A stretch of 64,000 nucleotides of DNA from Corylus avellana (GCF_901000735.1 NC_081544.1:9735608-9799607), one strand, 5' to 3'; positions 32,985 to 44,696 are shown, counted from the first letter of the stretch. Numbers and translations: made by a program. The notes: a model not told the origin generated them from the letters alone.

Positions 32985-33530
32985 TTTTTTTTTTGGTTAA
33001 TGAAGTAACTCATTCATCCAAAAAAAAAAAAAAAAGAAGTCTTTGTCAGTAATGTCAAAAGTCATACCTTTTCCCTTTTCCCACATCGAATAAAAAAATA
33101 AAAAAAATAATAAAAATAATAAAGAAAAGTCTAAAGTCTAAAATTTCTTGTTGGAGAGTGGTGCAAAAGTTCTTGGAAATGCCTTTAATATACTAGACAT
33201 AGACATGAAAAAGACTCATATCGGAATTTGTTGACTTGAACATATTGAGAATTTTATCACCTGAAAAAAAGAAAAAATAAAGTTGGAACTTTGTTTTTGT
33301 TGAAGTAATCCGCCAAAAGAACTACTTTCCTTTTTCTTTTCTTTTTTTTTTTCAGAAAAACTAAATTTGTCTTCTCAATTTATCACCTGTGTTGCAATGT
33401 TCTTTCAATCTTTTATTTTGGTTAATGTACTTTATTGATTTACTATTTGAGTTGTAATTTCTCACTTTTACCCTAAAATAATAAAATTACCCATAAAAAT
33501 TTGGAAAAAAAAAAAAGCAAAACCAATTAA
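32985..33530. repeat. Repeat segment paralogous to 68-540
   Basis: Shares ordered blocks with the left edge of the window (see 1-607). Non-coding. Diverged, with small insertions and deletions. Confidence 0.65.
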
Positions 33531-33539
33531 ATATTTTTG

Positions 33540-34300
33540 AGAAACTGTTATCTTAACTGAAATTGATTTTATGAGTAAACTGTTATTTTAGCCTACCACA
33601 AGGATCTATAAATTATATTTTACACCACAGAGTGATTTGTAATTTAGGTCAATTGTAGGGGTATATAAATTATTTGTTATACCACATAAAGTGATTTGTA
33701 ATTTATGACAATTACAGTGGCTAATTTTGCATTTATCCTATAATTTTTTTAGAGTCATTCTAAATGTGATATGATTTTTAAAATTATCATTAAATTTAAG
33801 ATCATCATTATTAAATTTTGGTCTATTACTAATTTTAAAAGTTATATCAAATTAAAAAAAAATTTAACCTTCCTTATAGCATTACACAACGCAAATAATA
33901 CTGTATTTGAATCCTCTCTAAAGAGGAGCCAATCCTTTTCAAGTGAAGAGTAGAATTGTAGAAAAAATATATATAAAATGACAATTTTATCCTTCACTTA
34001 AAGATAACGGAGATTGAAAAGAAAAATCAATTGGAGAGGATACTATCAATCAACCGGTTGATTGATGCGTTCCTAACTGCATCAAGATCCATGTGATTGA
34101 TGTCAACATGGAAAAGTACATGTATCCGATTCTCATTGCATTCCCATCACAACATTTATGAAAATTGATTCTCAATGTCGGAGAAACTGTAGACGATGTA
34201 ATAAGCCACTCATCCATGGCCATTCGTGATTCACATAGAGGCGGCCCATTTGTGACTCCTGCAATGTCTCGTGCATTCTCATCCGTGAAACCATTGTTTC
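33540..34300. repeat. Diverged duplicate of 35540-36250
   Basis: Shares, in order, a stretch like the right arm of the foldback element at 34997-35706, the 'ttaagatcatcatt' block, the 'gaggagccaatcc' block, the 'cattgaattcccatcac'-type block and TGTAGACGATGTAATAAGCC. Divergence is clearly larger than between the gap-flanking copies, so this is an older duplication. Confidence 0.65.
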
Positions 34301-34598
34301 ATTAGTCAAAGTTTTTGTCTTTGTTTTTGAAACTCATTCTCACCCGTGAATCACATTGTCCCTAAATTTAATGAAACATAATGCATTCACCCAAAACAAA
34401 ATATGGTGAAATTTTGGTCGAACTCAATAGATTTTCATTCTTGTCATAATCTTATTCACAAAATAATCTTCAAATCTTATGCCTAATTCTCCACATCAAT
34501 ATTAATACTGGACAGAATTAAGATTGTTTTGATAACTTATAATAATAAACCTAATTCTCTTACATTATTGAACAAAATTAAAATTATTCTGGCAGTGT

Positions 34599-34629
<31 letters not shown>

Positions 34630-34996
34630 TTAAGAATTAAAGACTGAAATAAAGACTAAAAAAAATAAAAAAAAAAGATAACGATTGAAAAGAGAAAGAT
34701 CACTCCAAAGGAATGTCTGAGTGTTGTCATTTTTGTTCTAATCCTTTCTGGAAAAATATTCTGATGCCATTAATTCTGTACAACTCAACTACTCATTTTA
34801 ATTTCTCAGTATGACCTTTATATCAGAACATGTCCTTTGTCACAATATGATGAAAGCGATGACGTTATTTGTGGTAAGCAGGGCAACTTCTTCCTTTAGA
34901 TTTGATAAAAGATAAATCTTTTGTTGGCTGCTATCTTACGGGAGGTGGAATAAAATAGTAATACTATAACGAGAGCGATATAATTATTGGAATAAA
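34301..34996. other. Intergenic sequence with an (AAT)n run
   Basis: The first ~140 bp match the repeat at 14655-14755. An (ATA/AAT)n microsatellite lies at about 34602-34626. No gene recognised. Confidence 0.5.
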
Positions 34997-35706
34997 AGTA
35001 AAATTGGTTATTATGATTGGTCTAAATTATAAATTATTACATGTGATATAAAAAATAATTTGTAGGTCTTTATAGTTTACCTAAATTACAAATTATTCTA
35101 TGTGGTATAAAAAAGAATTTATAAGTCTTTAAGGTATGCCAAAATAATAGTTTACTCCCTAAAATCAATTTTCGTTAAGCAACTTAACAAAATATGTCAC
35201 TTTGCCACATCATACCCAATAAAAATGCGACACGTGTCATTATTAATTACTTCTGACTTTCAAAAATGACAATTAGGATTTTTGACACCATTTTACGAAG
35301 CCTGCTAGGATTACACATCAGTCATCATTCCACGTCATATTGGTACAGTAAATTAACATAATCTTATATATTCCCAAAATTTTACCCCATACGTAACTCT
35401 CTCTCATCTTCATCTTCTTCGGCTGCTTCACAAAATGCGACTATCAAATTCTCACAAAATACTCCCAAATCATGGCGAGAAAGATGAAGTAAATGACGTG
35501 ACAAAGTAACAGATTTTGTTAAGTTATTTAACGGAAATTGATTTTTGGGAGTAAACTGTTATTTTGGTATACTTGAAGATCTATAAATTATTTTTTATAC
35601 CACAGAGAGTGATTTGTAATTTAGGCCAATTACAGCGACCTATATATTATTTGTTATACCATATGTAGTGATTTATAATTTAGGCCAAGCACATAAACCA
35701 ATTTTA
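34997..35706. mobile_element. Long-arm foldback transposable element (non-autonomous)
   Basis: The left end GTAAAATTGGTT is matched by AACCAATTTTAC at the right. The arms (about 34999-35230 and 35505-35706) are imperfect reverse complements, sharing in order TAAATTATAAAT, GTGGTATAAAAAA, TAGTTTACTCCC and the TTAACAAAATATGTCAC-type block. The arms appear to extend inward to about 35395: the 66-bp block present only in the other copy (37066-37135) is the complement of 35330-35395. No target duplication could be assigned. No coding capacity. Confidence 0.65.
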
Positions 35707-36389
35707 CATTTATCTTATAATTTTTTTAGAGCCAGTTCAAATATGATGTAATTTTTAAAATTAGCATTAAATTTAAGATCATCATTTTTAAATTTTAACT
35801 TATTACTAATTTTAAAATAATACCGTATTTGAATCTCCTTCAGAGAGGAGCCAATCCATTTTAAGTGAAGGATAGAATATTATTATTATTATTATTATAA
35901 TGACAATTTTGTCCTTCACTTAAAAGGGACCACTCTTCACGGATTGAAAAAAAACAAAAAAAAAAAAAAATCAATTGGAGAGTATACAATTTTTGGTTGA
36001 TTGATGAGTTCCAACCTCCATTAATATTTGGGGGGATTGATGACAGCATGCAGAAGTGCATGCATCCGATTCTCATTGAATTCCCATCACCATTATTTCA
36101 CAACATTTATGAAAATTGATTATCAATGTTGGAGACACTGTAGACGATGTAATAAGCCACACATCCGTGGCCATGAATTGCAACATCGGCATGTGATTTA
36201 CAAGAGAACGTCTTCTTCTCTGTGATTGTGGCACAAAAGGCGGCTTTTCTGTCCACCACTCAAAATGAGATATCTCATTAATTCAAGAAAAATATATATA
36301 AAAAAAAAAAAATGCATGATTGCAAAACAAGGATTAATCCTTTCACAGTCATTGAGTCACCGTTGACCTTCGTCTGCTGCTGCCCACCC

Positions 36390-36489
36390 NNNNNNNNNNN
36401 NNNNNNNNNNNNNNNNNNNNNNNNNNNNNNNNNNNNNNNNNNNNNNNNNNNNNNNNNNNNNNNNNNNNNNNNNNNNNNNNNNNNNNNNN
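36390..36489. other. Assembly gap (100 N)
   Basis: Exactly 100 N. 34919-36389 on the left and 36490-38026 on the right are near-identical, the right copy starting at the first base after the gap and the left copy ending at the gap. Confidence 0.98.
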
Positions 36490-38026
36490 TTTTGTTGGCT
36501 GCTATCTTACGGGAGGTGGAATAAAATAGTAATACTATAACGAGAGCGATATAATTATTGGAATAAAAGTAAAATTGGTTATTATGATTGGTCTAAATTA
36601 TAAATTATTACATGTGATATAAAAAATAATTTGTAGGTCTTTATAGTTTACCTAAATTACAAATTATTCTATGTGGTATAAAAAAGAATTTATAAGTCTT
36701 TAAGGTATGCCAAAATAATAGTTTACTCCCTAAAATCAATTTTCGTTAAGCAACTTAACAAAATATGTCACTTTGCCACATCATACCCAATAAAAATGCG
36801 ACACGTGTCATTATTAATTACTTCTGACTTTCAAAAATGACAATTAGGATTTTTGACACCATTTTACGAAGCCTGCTAGGATTACACATCAGTCATCATT
36901 CCACGTCATATTGGTACAGTAAATTAACATAATCTTATATATTCCCAAAATTTTACCTCATACGTAACTCTCTCTCATCTTCATCTTCTTCGGCTGCTTC
37001 ACAAAATGCGACTATCAAATTCTCACAAAATACTCCCAAATCATGGCGAGAAAGATGAAAATGAAAAAGGGTTACGCATGGAGTAAAATTTTGGGGATAT
37101 AAGAGATTATATTAATTTACTGTAGCGGTATGACGTGACAAAGTAACAGATTTTGTTAAGTTATTTAACGGAAATTGATTTTTGGGAGTAAACTGTTATT
37201 TTGGTATACCTGAAGATCTATAAATTATTTTTTATACCACAGAGAGTGATTTGTAATTTAGGCCAATTACAGCGACCTATATATTATTTGTTATACCATA
37301 TGTAGTGATTTATAATTTAGGCCAAGCACATAAACCAATTTTACATTTATCTTATAATTTTTTTAGAGCCAGTTCAAATATGATGTAATTTTTAAAATTA
37401 GCATTAAATTTAAGATCATCATTTTTAAATTTTAACTTATTACTAATTTTAAAATAATACCGTATTTGAATCTCCTTCAGAGAGGAGCCAATCCATTTTA
37501 AGTGAAGGATAGAATATTATTATTATTATTATTATAATGACAATTTTGTCCTTCACTTAAAAGGGACCACTCTTCACGGATTGAAAAAAAACAAAAAAAA
37601 AAAAAAATCAATTGGAGAGTATACAATTTTTGGTTGATTGATGAGTTCCAACCTCCATTAATATTTGGGGGGATTGATGACAGCATGCAGAAGTGCATGC
37701 ATCCGATTCTCATTGAATTCCCATCACCATTATTTCACAACATTTATGAAAATTGATTATCAATGTTGGAGACACTGTAGACGATGTAATAAGCCACACA
37801 TCCGTGGCCATGAATTGCAACATCGGCATGTGATTTACAAGAGAACGTCTTCTTCTCTGTGATTGTGGCACAAAAGGCGGCTTTTCTGTCCACCACTCAA
37901 AATGAGATATCTCATTAATTCAAGAAAAATATATATAAAAAAAAAAAAATGCATGATTGCAAAACAAGGATTAATCCTTTCACAGTCATTGAGTCACCGT
38001 TGACCTTCGTCTGCTGCTGCCCACCC
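36490..38026. repeat. Copy of 34919-36389 following the gap
   Basis: 1537 bp against 1471 bp. The main difference is about 66 bp present at 37066-37135 and missing at 35490, plus isolated substitutions (CCCCAT/CTCAT near 36956). Contains a second copy of the foldback element (about 36567-37332). Best explained as an unmerged overlap of two contigs, possibly two haplotypes. Confidence 0.85.
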
Positions 38027-38200
38027 GCTGCTGGATCTCTCTCTCTCCCTCTCTCTCTCTCTGTGCCGAGAGTGACTTGTGCGGCCACCACTGGGGGTGG
38101 CCCGCGGTTATGGGTGGCTCTGCGCGCCACCCCATGGGCCGGGGGTGGCTGGGGTGGCCACGAGCCACCCCCACGAGCTGACTGAGAGAGACACGGAGGC
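38027..38200. repeat. GC-rich GGGTGGC/GCCACCC palindromic cluster with a (CT)n start
   Basis: A CTCTCTCTC run (38036-38060) is followed by repeated GGGTGGC and GCCACCC blocks in both orientations, including GCGCGCCACCCCATGGG. The composition is unlike the flanks. Looks like a small foldback element or fragment of one; no coding similarity. Confidence 0.45.
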
Positions 38201-38829
38201 AGTTGGTGGGTGGCGGCGGACGGAAGCAGTGGATCAAATGACTGTGGGGAAATAATCTAATATTTTGTTCTATTTTGATTTTTTTGTTATAAGCTGAGGT
38301 TTCAAGTTCTGAATGATGGCACAAAATGTGGATTTTTTGCAACGTCCACACATTAGTTTTCTCGATTCACATAGAGCCGCCCATTTATGACTCCTGCAAT
38401 GTCTCATGCATTCTCATCCGTGAACTATTCTTTCATAAGTCAAAGTTTTTGCTTTTGCAAGTCATTTTCACCCGTGAATCACATTTAAATTATTCATTTG
38501 ATATCTAAAATCGACTTTTAAATTATTCTTTTGATTTTTTTTTTTTGGTTGTATTTTTCAATAAAAATTACTTACATTACATTATGGCATGGGTAGTTTC
38601 CTATATATATATATATATATATATATAGATTTTTTATTTTTTATTTTATTTTTTTTTAAAAAAAAAGGGATTTCCCAAATCCCTCTAAGAGTGTTGGGAC
38701 TACTCATAAATAAGAGGATGATCAAATCACCCCAAAATTTCTTACCACCTCTTAGGGAGTGGTCCGACAACCCCTTACAAGGATTTTGAACCACTTTTTT
38801 ATTAACTTCTTATAAAATTTTTAATATAA
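38201..38829. repeat. Intergenic repeat related to 14345-14885, plus low-complexity DNA
   Basis: 38360-38590 matches the 14380-14885 repeat. 38602-38626 is (TA)n, followed by T and A runs. 38660-38810 has a GGGATTTCCC start and no recognised family. Confidence 0.5.
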
Positions 38830-39197
38830 GGGAAAACTTCAAAAAATTGTCATGAACTTCCACTCATTTTGACGCTATTTACTGAAAGTTTAAAAACTCT
38901 CAGTTTAGCATATCAAACTTTTAATTTCATTTAATTGTCCCATTTTGTTAGAATTTTTCATTAAATTTAGTCAAAATACTCATTTAAAAGCCTCAATCTT
39001 TACATTTTTTTTTTTTAATGTTTTTTTATAATAAAAAATGGGTAGTTTGAAAATTCTGACAAAATTTAACGGAAACTTTTAAGGGAACGGGGTAATTGAA
39101 AGAAATTGAAAGTTCAATACCCTTAATTAAGAGTTTTTAAACTTGGAGAGTACTTTCAAAACGCGAGAAAGTTCAAAGGAGTTTTGTAAAGTTTCCC
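38830..39197. mobile_element. MULE-type MITE with long terminal inverted repeats
   Basis: 368 bp. The left end GGGAAAACTTCAAAAAATT is mirrored by the right end, which reads GGGAAACTTTACAAAACTCC on the minus strand, and the inverted similarity extends over 150 bp or more. TTAATATAA lies at 38821-38829 and again at 39199-39207 (one extra A at the right junction), consistent with the 9-bp duplication of Mutator-like elements. A related MITE lies in the ABCG gene (56850-57190). Confidence 0.7.
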
Positions 39198-39766
39198 ATT
39201 AATATAATAAAACTTTAATTTTAACACATCACACACACATGAGCATGTGACATGGCAAATTACGTACATCGCATTTATCCCTTAAGCGCCACATAATTAG
39301 TTTCCGAACGAAGCAATAAATTAAAAAACACAAAAAATAAATAAATAAAAAATCTAAAGAGTTTAAAATTGATTTTAGAAATTTAAGAAATTATTTTAAA
39401 ATTTCTCAAATAGAAAATATCCTCTCACTCTCAACTACAATTTCCTCTCTCGAACGTAAGCACAAATACATACAAACCCGATCTTCCTAAATTTGCCATT
39501 CTTCTCTCAATAAAAACAAAGTTTTCTCAATCAAATGACAAATTATGGATCATGATAAATAAGTTGGGAATCAAACCACTTTTGATATTATTTTGTTGTC
39601 TCGCCATGCGAGCGAGGAAAATCAAATTAGGCGGGGGAAAAATCATGTGGACCTACACAGTATGATGATAGCAACTAGCAAGTGTTTTCTGGCCTTATAT
39701 CAAAAATCATACTCCTAGGTAATTTTTTTATTCCATCTTAAAAGCATAAAAACAATTTTACTTATA

Positions 39767-39884
39767 GGGAGCAGGGTAGCTTAATCGGCTTGAGACCACA
39801 CCTCATTTAGCGGAGATAATTAGTTCGAATCCCCCTTCCTCATTTCTCTCCCCTTATGCGGAGAGGTAAAAAAAAAAAAAAAAA
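39767..39884 (+). mobile_element. tRNA-derived SINE (copy 1)
   Basis: A short element with polymerase III promoter boxes: box A TAGCTTAATCGG (39777-39788) and box B GTTCGAATC (39823-39831), then a short body ending in a poly(A) tail (39868-39884). The 5' part cannot fold as a normal tRNA cloverleaf, so it is a SINE rather than a tRNA gene. Its counterpart in unit 2 is at 44270, so insertion preceded the tandem duplication. Confidence 0.8.
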
Positions 39885-41533
39885 GGTTGAAGTCAATTAA
39901 TGCATTGCATTCTTCTCTTATTTAGCATGCAATGCATTGTCTACACCAAAGGAAATATGTATATATCACTTCTTTTATTTAGGATTTTTGAATAAAGGTC
40001 TTAAGGCCATAAATTACGGTACATTTAATATTTTAAGGAAAATTTTAGGTGTGCTTCAGGTGTTCTTTTGCTTATAGGTGGATATTATTTTTTAAAAACA
40101 AGATGAGAAAAATAAATATCACTTTCTTTTTTCTTTTTTTGTTTTAAAAAAATAATATCCAAGAAAACACCTAGTATTTCCCTATAAATAAAGAGTCATT
40201 TTGAAAAAAAAAATATATAAAAAAAATAATAAATAAAGAGTATGTGTTTACTACTTCAAGATGAGCAGTAAGATATTATTGAGAATAATTTAGAAGAAAC
40301 CTCTTTTTCTCTAAATTTTTCTTCAAAATTTCTGATGTTGATATTTCTACTTCAAATCAAAACTAAGCTCGAATAAATATGGTTGGGTGTCTGTCTAGAT
40401 TACTTTATGTTGCTTATTCTAATGTACTTATGTTTTACATGTGATATTAGAGTCACCTCTATGCTATTTTGTTCGGTACGAATCCTCATCTAATTTTCCC
40501 AAAGAATAAAACTAAGGGATCTTCTACTCCTCAAAAAAGAATATTAATTACAGAAAACACATGATATGATATTTCTATCAACATTAATCATTACAACCAG
40601 AGCATTTGCTAAGAATCATCACATTAATTAGAATCATATTATATATATATTGTAATTATAAAAGATCCTAACTAAACCTTAATACCTACAAATGTCTTAA
40701 ATCTAAGTTTACTACATCACCCAAAGTTAGTAATTACCATGAACAGCCTCTGAAGTCTTGCAATGAATCCTCAAGCATCAACATGATCACTATCATTAGA
40801 TCAAGTAGTTGCATCTGCCTCGAAATCCTCCTTACTCAAATTTAGCATCTAAAGGTAGTCAAATTATAAAACAATGCATGTGTTATACGTAGAAAGAGAA
40901 AAGCTTAAGTCCACGACTTATTGAGCAATAATACACGTAGTCTACATGTTATCATGTAGTGAACTAAGTTATTTAGTAATATTTTGTAAATCATAAGCAG
41001 TAACATGAAGTCCTCCGTTGAATAAAAATAATGCCATGTTAATCAATTATAAATATAGTGCATGATATATTAAGCAAGCATATCATATGTTAAATATCTA
41101 TATGGTCTACCCGTGATATTAATCCTTTCTCGACAGGGTTGACACTATTTTGAAAGACCTATAGTACAACACCAATGCCTTGAATGTTTCTGCATACTGT
41201 TCTTCACTAGTAGCCCAACCGAATCCGACCTCAGGAGGCCCACACCACTAATGACATTCGTCCTAGTAATCACTAATTAAAAATGGTTGTGCCGGTCACA
41301 ATACAATTATTAGATCCAAAGTCAAACATAAAAGTAAATTTCTTTGAACATAGGGTTAACTTGTACAAAATTAGTTCATGGCCGTTATTCCGTTACACAG
41401 GGTACCATGTCATACAATTTAATTATTAATTATCTTTCACATGCATGCATTTCCAAAACTTCTATATTTCATTACTTCATCACTCGTTAATCATTTTAAT
41501 AAAAGTGGAGTTTACATCATTCTAAATTGTATT

Positions 41534-41742
41534 TGTAACGAACTAAGAAAAAACGTTAGCCACATCTACGCTTCACTATAAAAAGATTGGTCAATTTGAA
41601 ACTTTTCTTAGAATTCCTTATAAATCATAGTTTCTCCTAGTAACTAGGGATAGTGAGACTTATTACTTATAAATATATTTATAAACTACACACTCTATTT
41701 TGGTTACTCCTCATCTTCTCAATATGGGACCAGAGTGTCACA
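41534..41742. repeat. Short LTR A of a TRIM-like chain
   Basis: 209 bp, TGTAACGAACTAAG...GTGTCACA. On its right is a purine-rich tract when read on the minus strand (AATTTAAGAGGGGAAATT), the place of a polypurine tract for a minus-strand element. Confidence 0.75.
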
Positions 41743-41840
41743 AATTTCCCCTCTTAAATTCCTAACGTCCTCATCCGAGCCTCTTCATGCAGTGTTCTTT
41801 ACCACATGGCCTAGCGTTATTAGGTCGTTCTGATACCATT
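41743..41840 (-). mobile_element. Minus-strand TRIM internal region (98 bp)
   Basis: Read on the minus strand it starts AATGGTATCAGA, a methionine-tRNA primer-binding site next to LTR B, and ends with a purine tract next to LTR A. With LTRs A and B it forms a complete TRIM-sized unit (41534-42053). Confidence 0.7.
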
Positions 41841-42053
41841 TGTAATGAACTAAGAAAAAAGCTAACTACGTTTGCACTATCACCCCTAAATGACTAGTTA
41901 ATTTGGAGCTTCCTTAAAATTCTTTATAACTCATAGTTTCACTTCGTAACTACGTAATATAAGACTTAGCACTCATGACCATCTTTATAAACCACCCACT
42001 CTATGTGGGCTACTCCACATCTTTCCCATATGAAAGCAGGATGAGGTGTTACA
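41841..42053. repeat. Short LTR B, flanked by primer sites on both sides
   Basis: 213 bp, TGTAATGAACTAAG...GTGTTACA. On the plus strand its right end is followed by AATGGTATCAGAGCCACC; on the minus strand its other end is followed by AATGGTATCAGAACGACC. A TATA-like TTTATAAA lies at about 41988 (the minus-strand reading gives GGTTTATAAAGATGG). It therefore looks like a 5' LTR in both directions. Confidence 0.75.
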
Positions 42054-42055
42054 AA

Positions 42056-42068
42056 TGGTATCAGAGCC
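42056..42068 (+). other. Primer-binding site, initiator methionine tRNA type
   Basis: TGGTATCAGAGCC two bases after LTR B, the standard plant LTR-retrotransposon primer site. Confidence 0.85.
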
Positions 42069-43391
42069 ACCTAGTAATATCAGGCCATGTGTATCAGGAA
42101 ATTTATCCTATTTCTCAGGATGGCATGCTTCACTAATGCCCTTGTAGCATTTTTTTCTTCTCCTACACGACAGCCCACACTTACTCGTGTGTAGTAGGGC
42201 TGAGCAAATTCACCGATTAGTCGACAACCGACCGTGTTCCGACCGTAACCGCCCTGACTCCGACCGACACCAACTACCGGCCGGCCGGTAGATGGTAGAC
42301 TTTTAAGATTTCCGACATTGTTGGTTCGGTAGGCGGAAGAGCTTTTATATAAGTCGGTTTTCAACCAACACCGAACCGACAATACCTGTTAATACATATA
42401 CAACACATATCCTACCTTGATGAATCAACTGTGACTCTACGGCTTAGAAAAAAAAATTGTGACTCTGCATTTGAGAAGTACTGGAGGAAGAAACTGGTGC
42501 TGGTAGAAGAAGAAGATGAAACGCATATGCGACCTTTGATTGACATTATTCATTTATTTATTGCAAAATTATTGTTGTCTTATTTTATTTCCACTTCCCC
42601 AAATAATGTTCATTTATTTATTACAAAAGTTGTTATTATTTGTATTATTTTATTTCCCACTTCCCCAAATAATGTCTACTTTTCCTCTTTCATTTGTCTT
42701 ATTCCATGATGTTGTCCGAGACTTGTCCATAGACTCCATACTCCCATTCACAACTAATTCTATTCCCAAGACTCCAAGATGTCATCTCCACCGTCCATTT
42801 GTTTACCCTAATAAAAAACAAAATATTATTCATCTTTTTCTCCGGTATCTTCTCCTTCTCTGTAAAAAAGTCTCAAACGTTAAAACTTCTTCCTCAAATA
42901 TCTCGACAAAATGGGCGGACAACAATATTTCTACCGAAATCCATTTTGACTTACCGACCGACATCTTAACCGACTTATCGGTTACGGTCGGAGACGGAAC
43001 AAAAGCTTGGCGGAAGAAGTTGGTGAATTTACTGACTTTACCGACTCTGGGGCGAAACAAAAAATTTTCTTCCGAGACCGACCGTAACCGACCGGCGCTC
43101 ACCCTTAGTGTGCGGTTTTATGCTTGTCTTATTGCACTATCATAACAAACAAAAGACTCTCTTTTATAGGAGTCCTAGGTCGGCTACTTTTCCAAATACA
43201 AGACAATCAAGGAAGGTGAAGAAATCCAATACAAAAACGATTTGGAGAACATCTCCTAAAACAAATAGGACAAGGAAGCATGGCCCACACACTACTTGGT
43301 GGGTGAAAGTCACCCTACGTCTATAATATGGTACTGGAGCATTGCATGAGGTGGCCCTAACAAGGACATTAGGAGTTTAAGAAGTGGAGTT
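42069..43391 (+). mobile_element. Plus-strand internal region of the TRIM-like chain (with inserted hAT element)
   Basis: Runs from the primer site to a purine-rich tract (AGGAGTTTAAGAAGTGGAG) directly before LTR C. Without the hAT-like insertion it is about 410 bp, matching 48532-48932 in unit 2. Short open frames are not conserved in frame between the two units, so no protein is supported. Confidence 0.65.
42195..43107. mobile_element. Non-autonomous hAT-like element (913 bp)
   Basis: Termini TAGGGCTGAGC and GCTCACCCTTA. Flanks GTGTGTAG (42187-42194) and GTGTGCGG (43108-43115) are an 8-bp duplication with two differences. The unit 2 copy has the uninterrupted site (CTCGTGTGCGGT near 48652). 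Subterminal regions are rich in CGACCG/CGGTCGG motifs. No transposase is encoded; the AT-rich centre is non-coding. Confidence 0.85.
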
Positions 43392-43599
43392 TGTAATGAA
43401 CCAAGAAAAACGCTAGCCACATATACACTATCACCCCAAAATAACTAGTCAATTTGGAGCTTCCCTATGATGTCTTATAAAGCTCAGTTTCACCTGGTAA
43501 CTAGGCAAAGTGAGACTTAGCACTTATAACTATATTTATAAATCATTCACTCTATGTTGGCTACTTCTCATCTTCCTAGCATAGGACTGAAGTGTTACA
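43392..43599. repeat. Short LTR C, flanked by purine tracts on both sides
   Basis: 208 bp, TGTAATGAACCAAG...GTGTTACA. Preceded on the plus strand by a polypurine-like tract; followed by a stretch that is purine-rich on the minus strand (CTTAAGAGAGAGAATT). It looks like a 3' LTR for both neighbours. Confidence 0.72.
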
Positions 43600-43760
43600 A
43601 ATTCTCTCTCTTAAGCTCATGACATCCTCATCAAAGCCACGTCATGCAGTGCTACAATATTAGATGACCTGGCGTTACTAGGTAGCTTTGATACCATTTG
43701 TATCAAACTAAGAAAAAACGCTATCTATCACCTTAAAATGACTAGTCAACCTCTATTTTA
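43600..43760 (-). mobile_element. Second minus-strand TRIM internal region and truncated LTR D
   Basis: 43600-43698 again ends with GATACCATT (a reversed methionine-tRNA primer site), followed by a truncated LTR start (TGTATCAAACTAAG) that stops near 43750. Confidence 0.65.
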
Positions 43761-44269
43761 TATTTGGTACATGATAAACGATTGGTACATGAAGTGTTCT
43801 TCCTTGTGTAGGCTATGTACATTATTACACAAAATTCCTGTAAGGAATCCTGGTAATTGAATTTTGCGACGCCTAGAGAGGAGAGAGCTCATGTGTCATT
43901 GAGTAAGTATACATACAATTCCCTCTCTCACTCTCAACTACAATTCCCTCTCTCAAACGCAAGCACAAATACATACAAACCCGATCTTCCTAAATCTGCC
44001 ATTCTTCTCTCAATAAAAACAAAGTTTTCTCAATCAAATGACAAATTATAGATCTTGACAAATAGGTTGGGACTCAAACCACTTTTGATATTATTTTGTT
44101 ATCTCGCCATGCGAGCGAGGAAAATCAAATTAGGCAGGGGAAAAATCATGTGGACCTACACGGTATGATGATAGCAACTAGCAAGTGTTTTGTGGCCTTA
44201 TATCAAAAATCATACTCCTAGGTAATTTTTTTATTCCATCTTAAATGCATAAAAACAATTTTACTAAAA

Positions 44270-44382
44270 GGGAGCGGGGTAGCTTAATCGACTTGAGATC
44301 ACATCTCATGAAGTTGAGGTAATTAGTTCGAATCCCCCTTTCTCATTTCTCTTCCTTTATGTGGAGAGGTAAAAAAAAAAAA
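44270..44382 (+). mobile_element. tRNA-derived SINE (copy 2)
   Basis: Box A TAGCTTAATCGA (44280-44291), box B GTTCGAATC (44326-44334), poly(A) at 44371-44382. Orthologous by duplication to 39767-39884. Confidence 0.8.
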
Positions 44383-44696
44383 TTGAAGTGCATTAATGCA
44401 TTTCATTCTTCTGTCATTTAGCATGCAATGCATTGTGTACACAAAGGAAATATGAATAAATCACTTCTTTTATTTAGGACTTTTGAGTAAAGGTATTAAG
44501 GCCACAAATTATGGTACATTTAATATTTTGAGGGAAATGTTAGGTGTTTCCTACTCCTAGGTGGTTATCATTTTATAAAAACCAAATGAGAGAAATAAAT
44601 GTCACTTTCTTTTTTGTTTTTTTTTTTTTTAAAAAAAAATTAATATCCAAGAGAACACCTAATATTTCCCTATAAACAAAGTCTAAAAAAATAAAA

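Larger units (their letters stand above)
39421..43908. repeat. Tandem duplication, unit 1
   Basis: Aligns in order with 43921-49453: the CTCTCACTCTCAACTACAA start, the SINE, the 'ctagattactt' block, the 'cccgtgatattaa' block, the LTR chain, and the 'tgtaggctatgtacattatta' end. Unit 1 alone has the hAT-like insertion 42195-43107. Non-coding apart from decayed mobile elements. Confidence 0.88.

Noticed and set aside
39767..39884. Possible tRNA gene (good box A and box B)
   Set aside because: The sequence does not fold into a cloverleaf, has an A tail, and occurs in three copies, one with a target duplication. It is a SINE.
42540..43145. Plus-strand open frame of about 200 codons
   Set aside because: Lies inside the non-autonomous hAT-like element, crosses its right end, and has a low-complexity composition.
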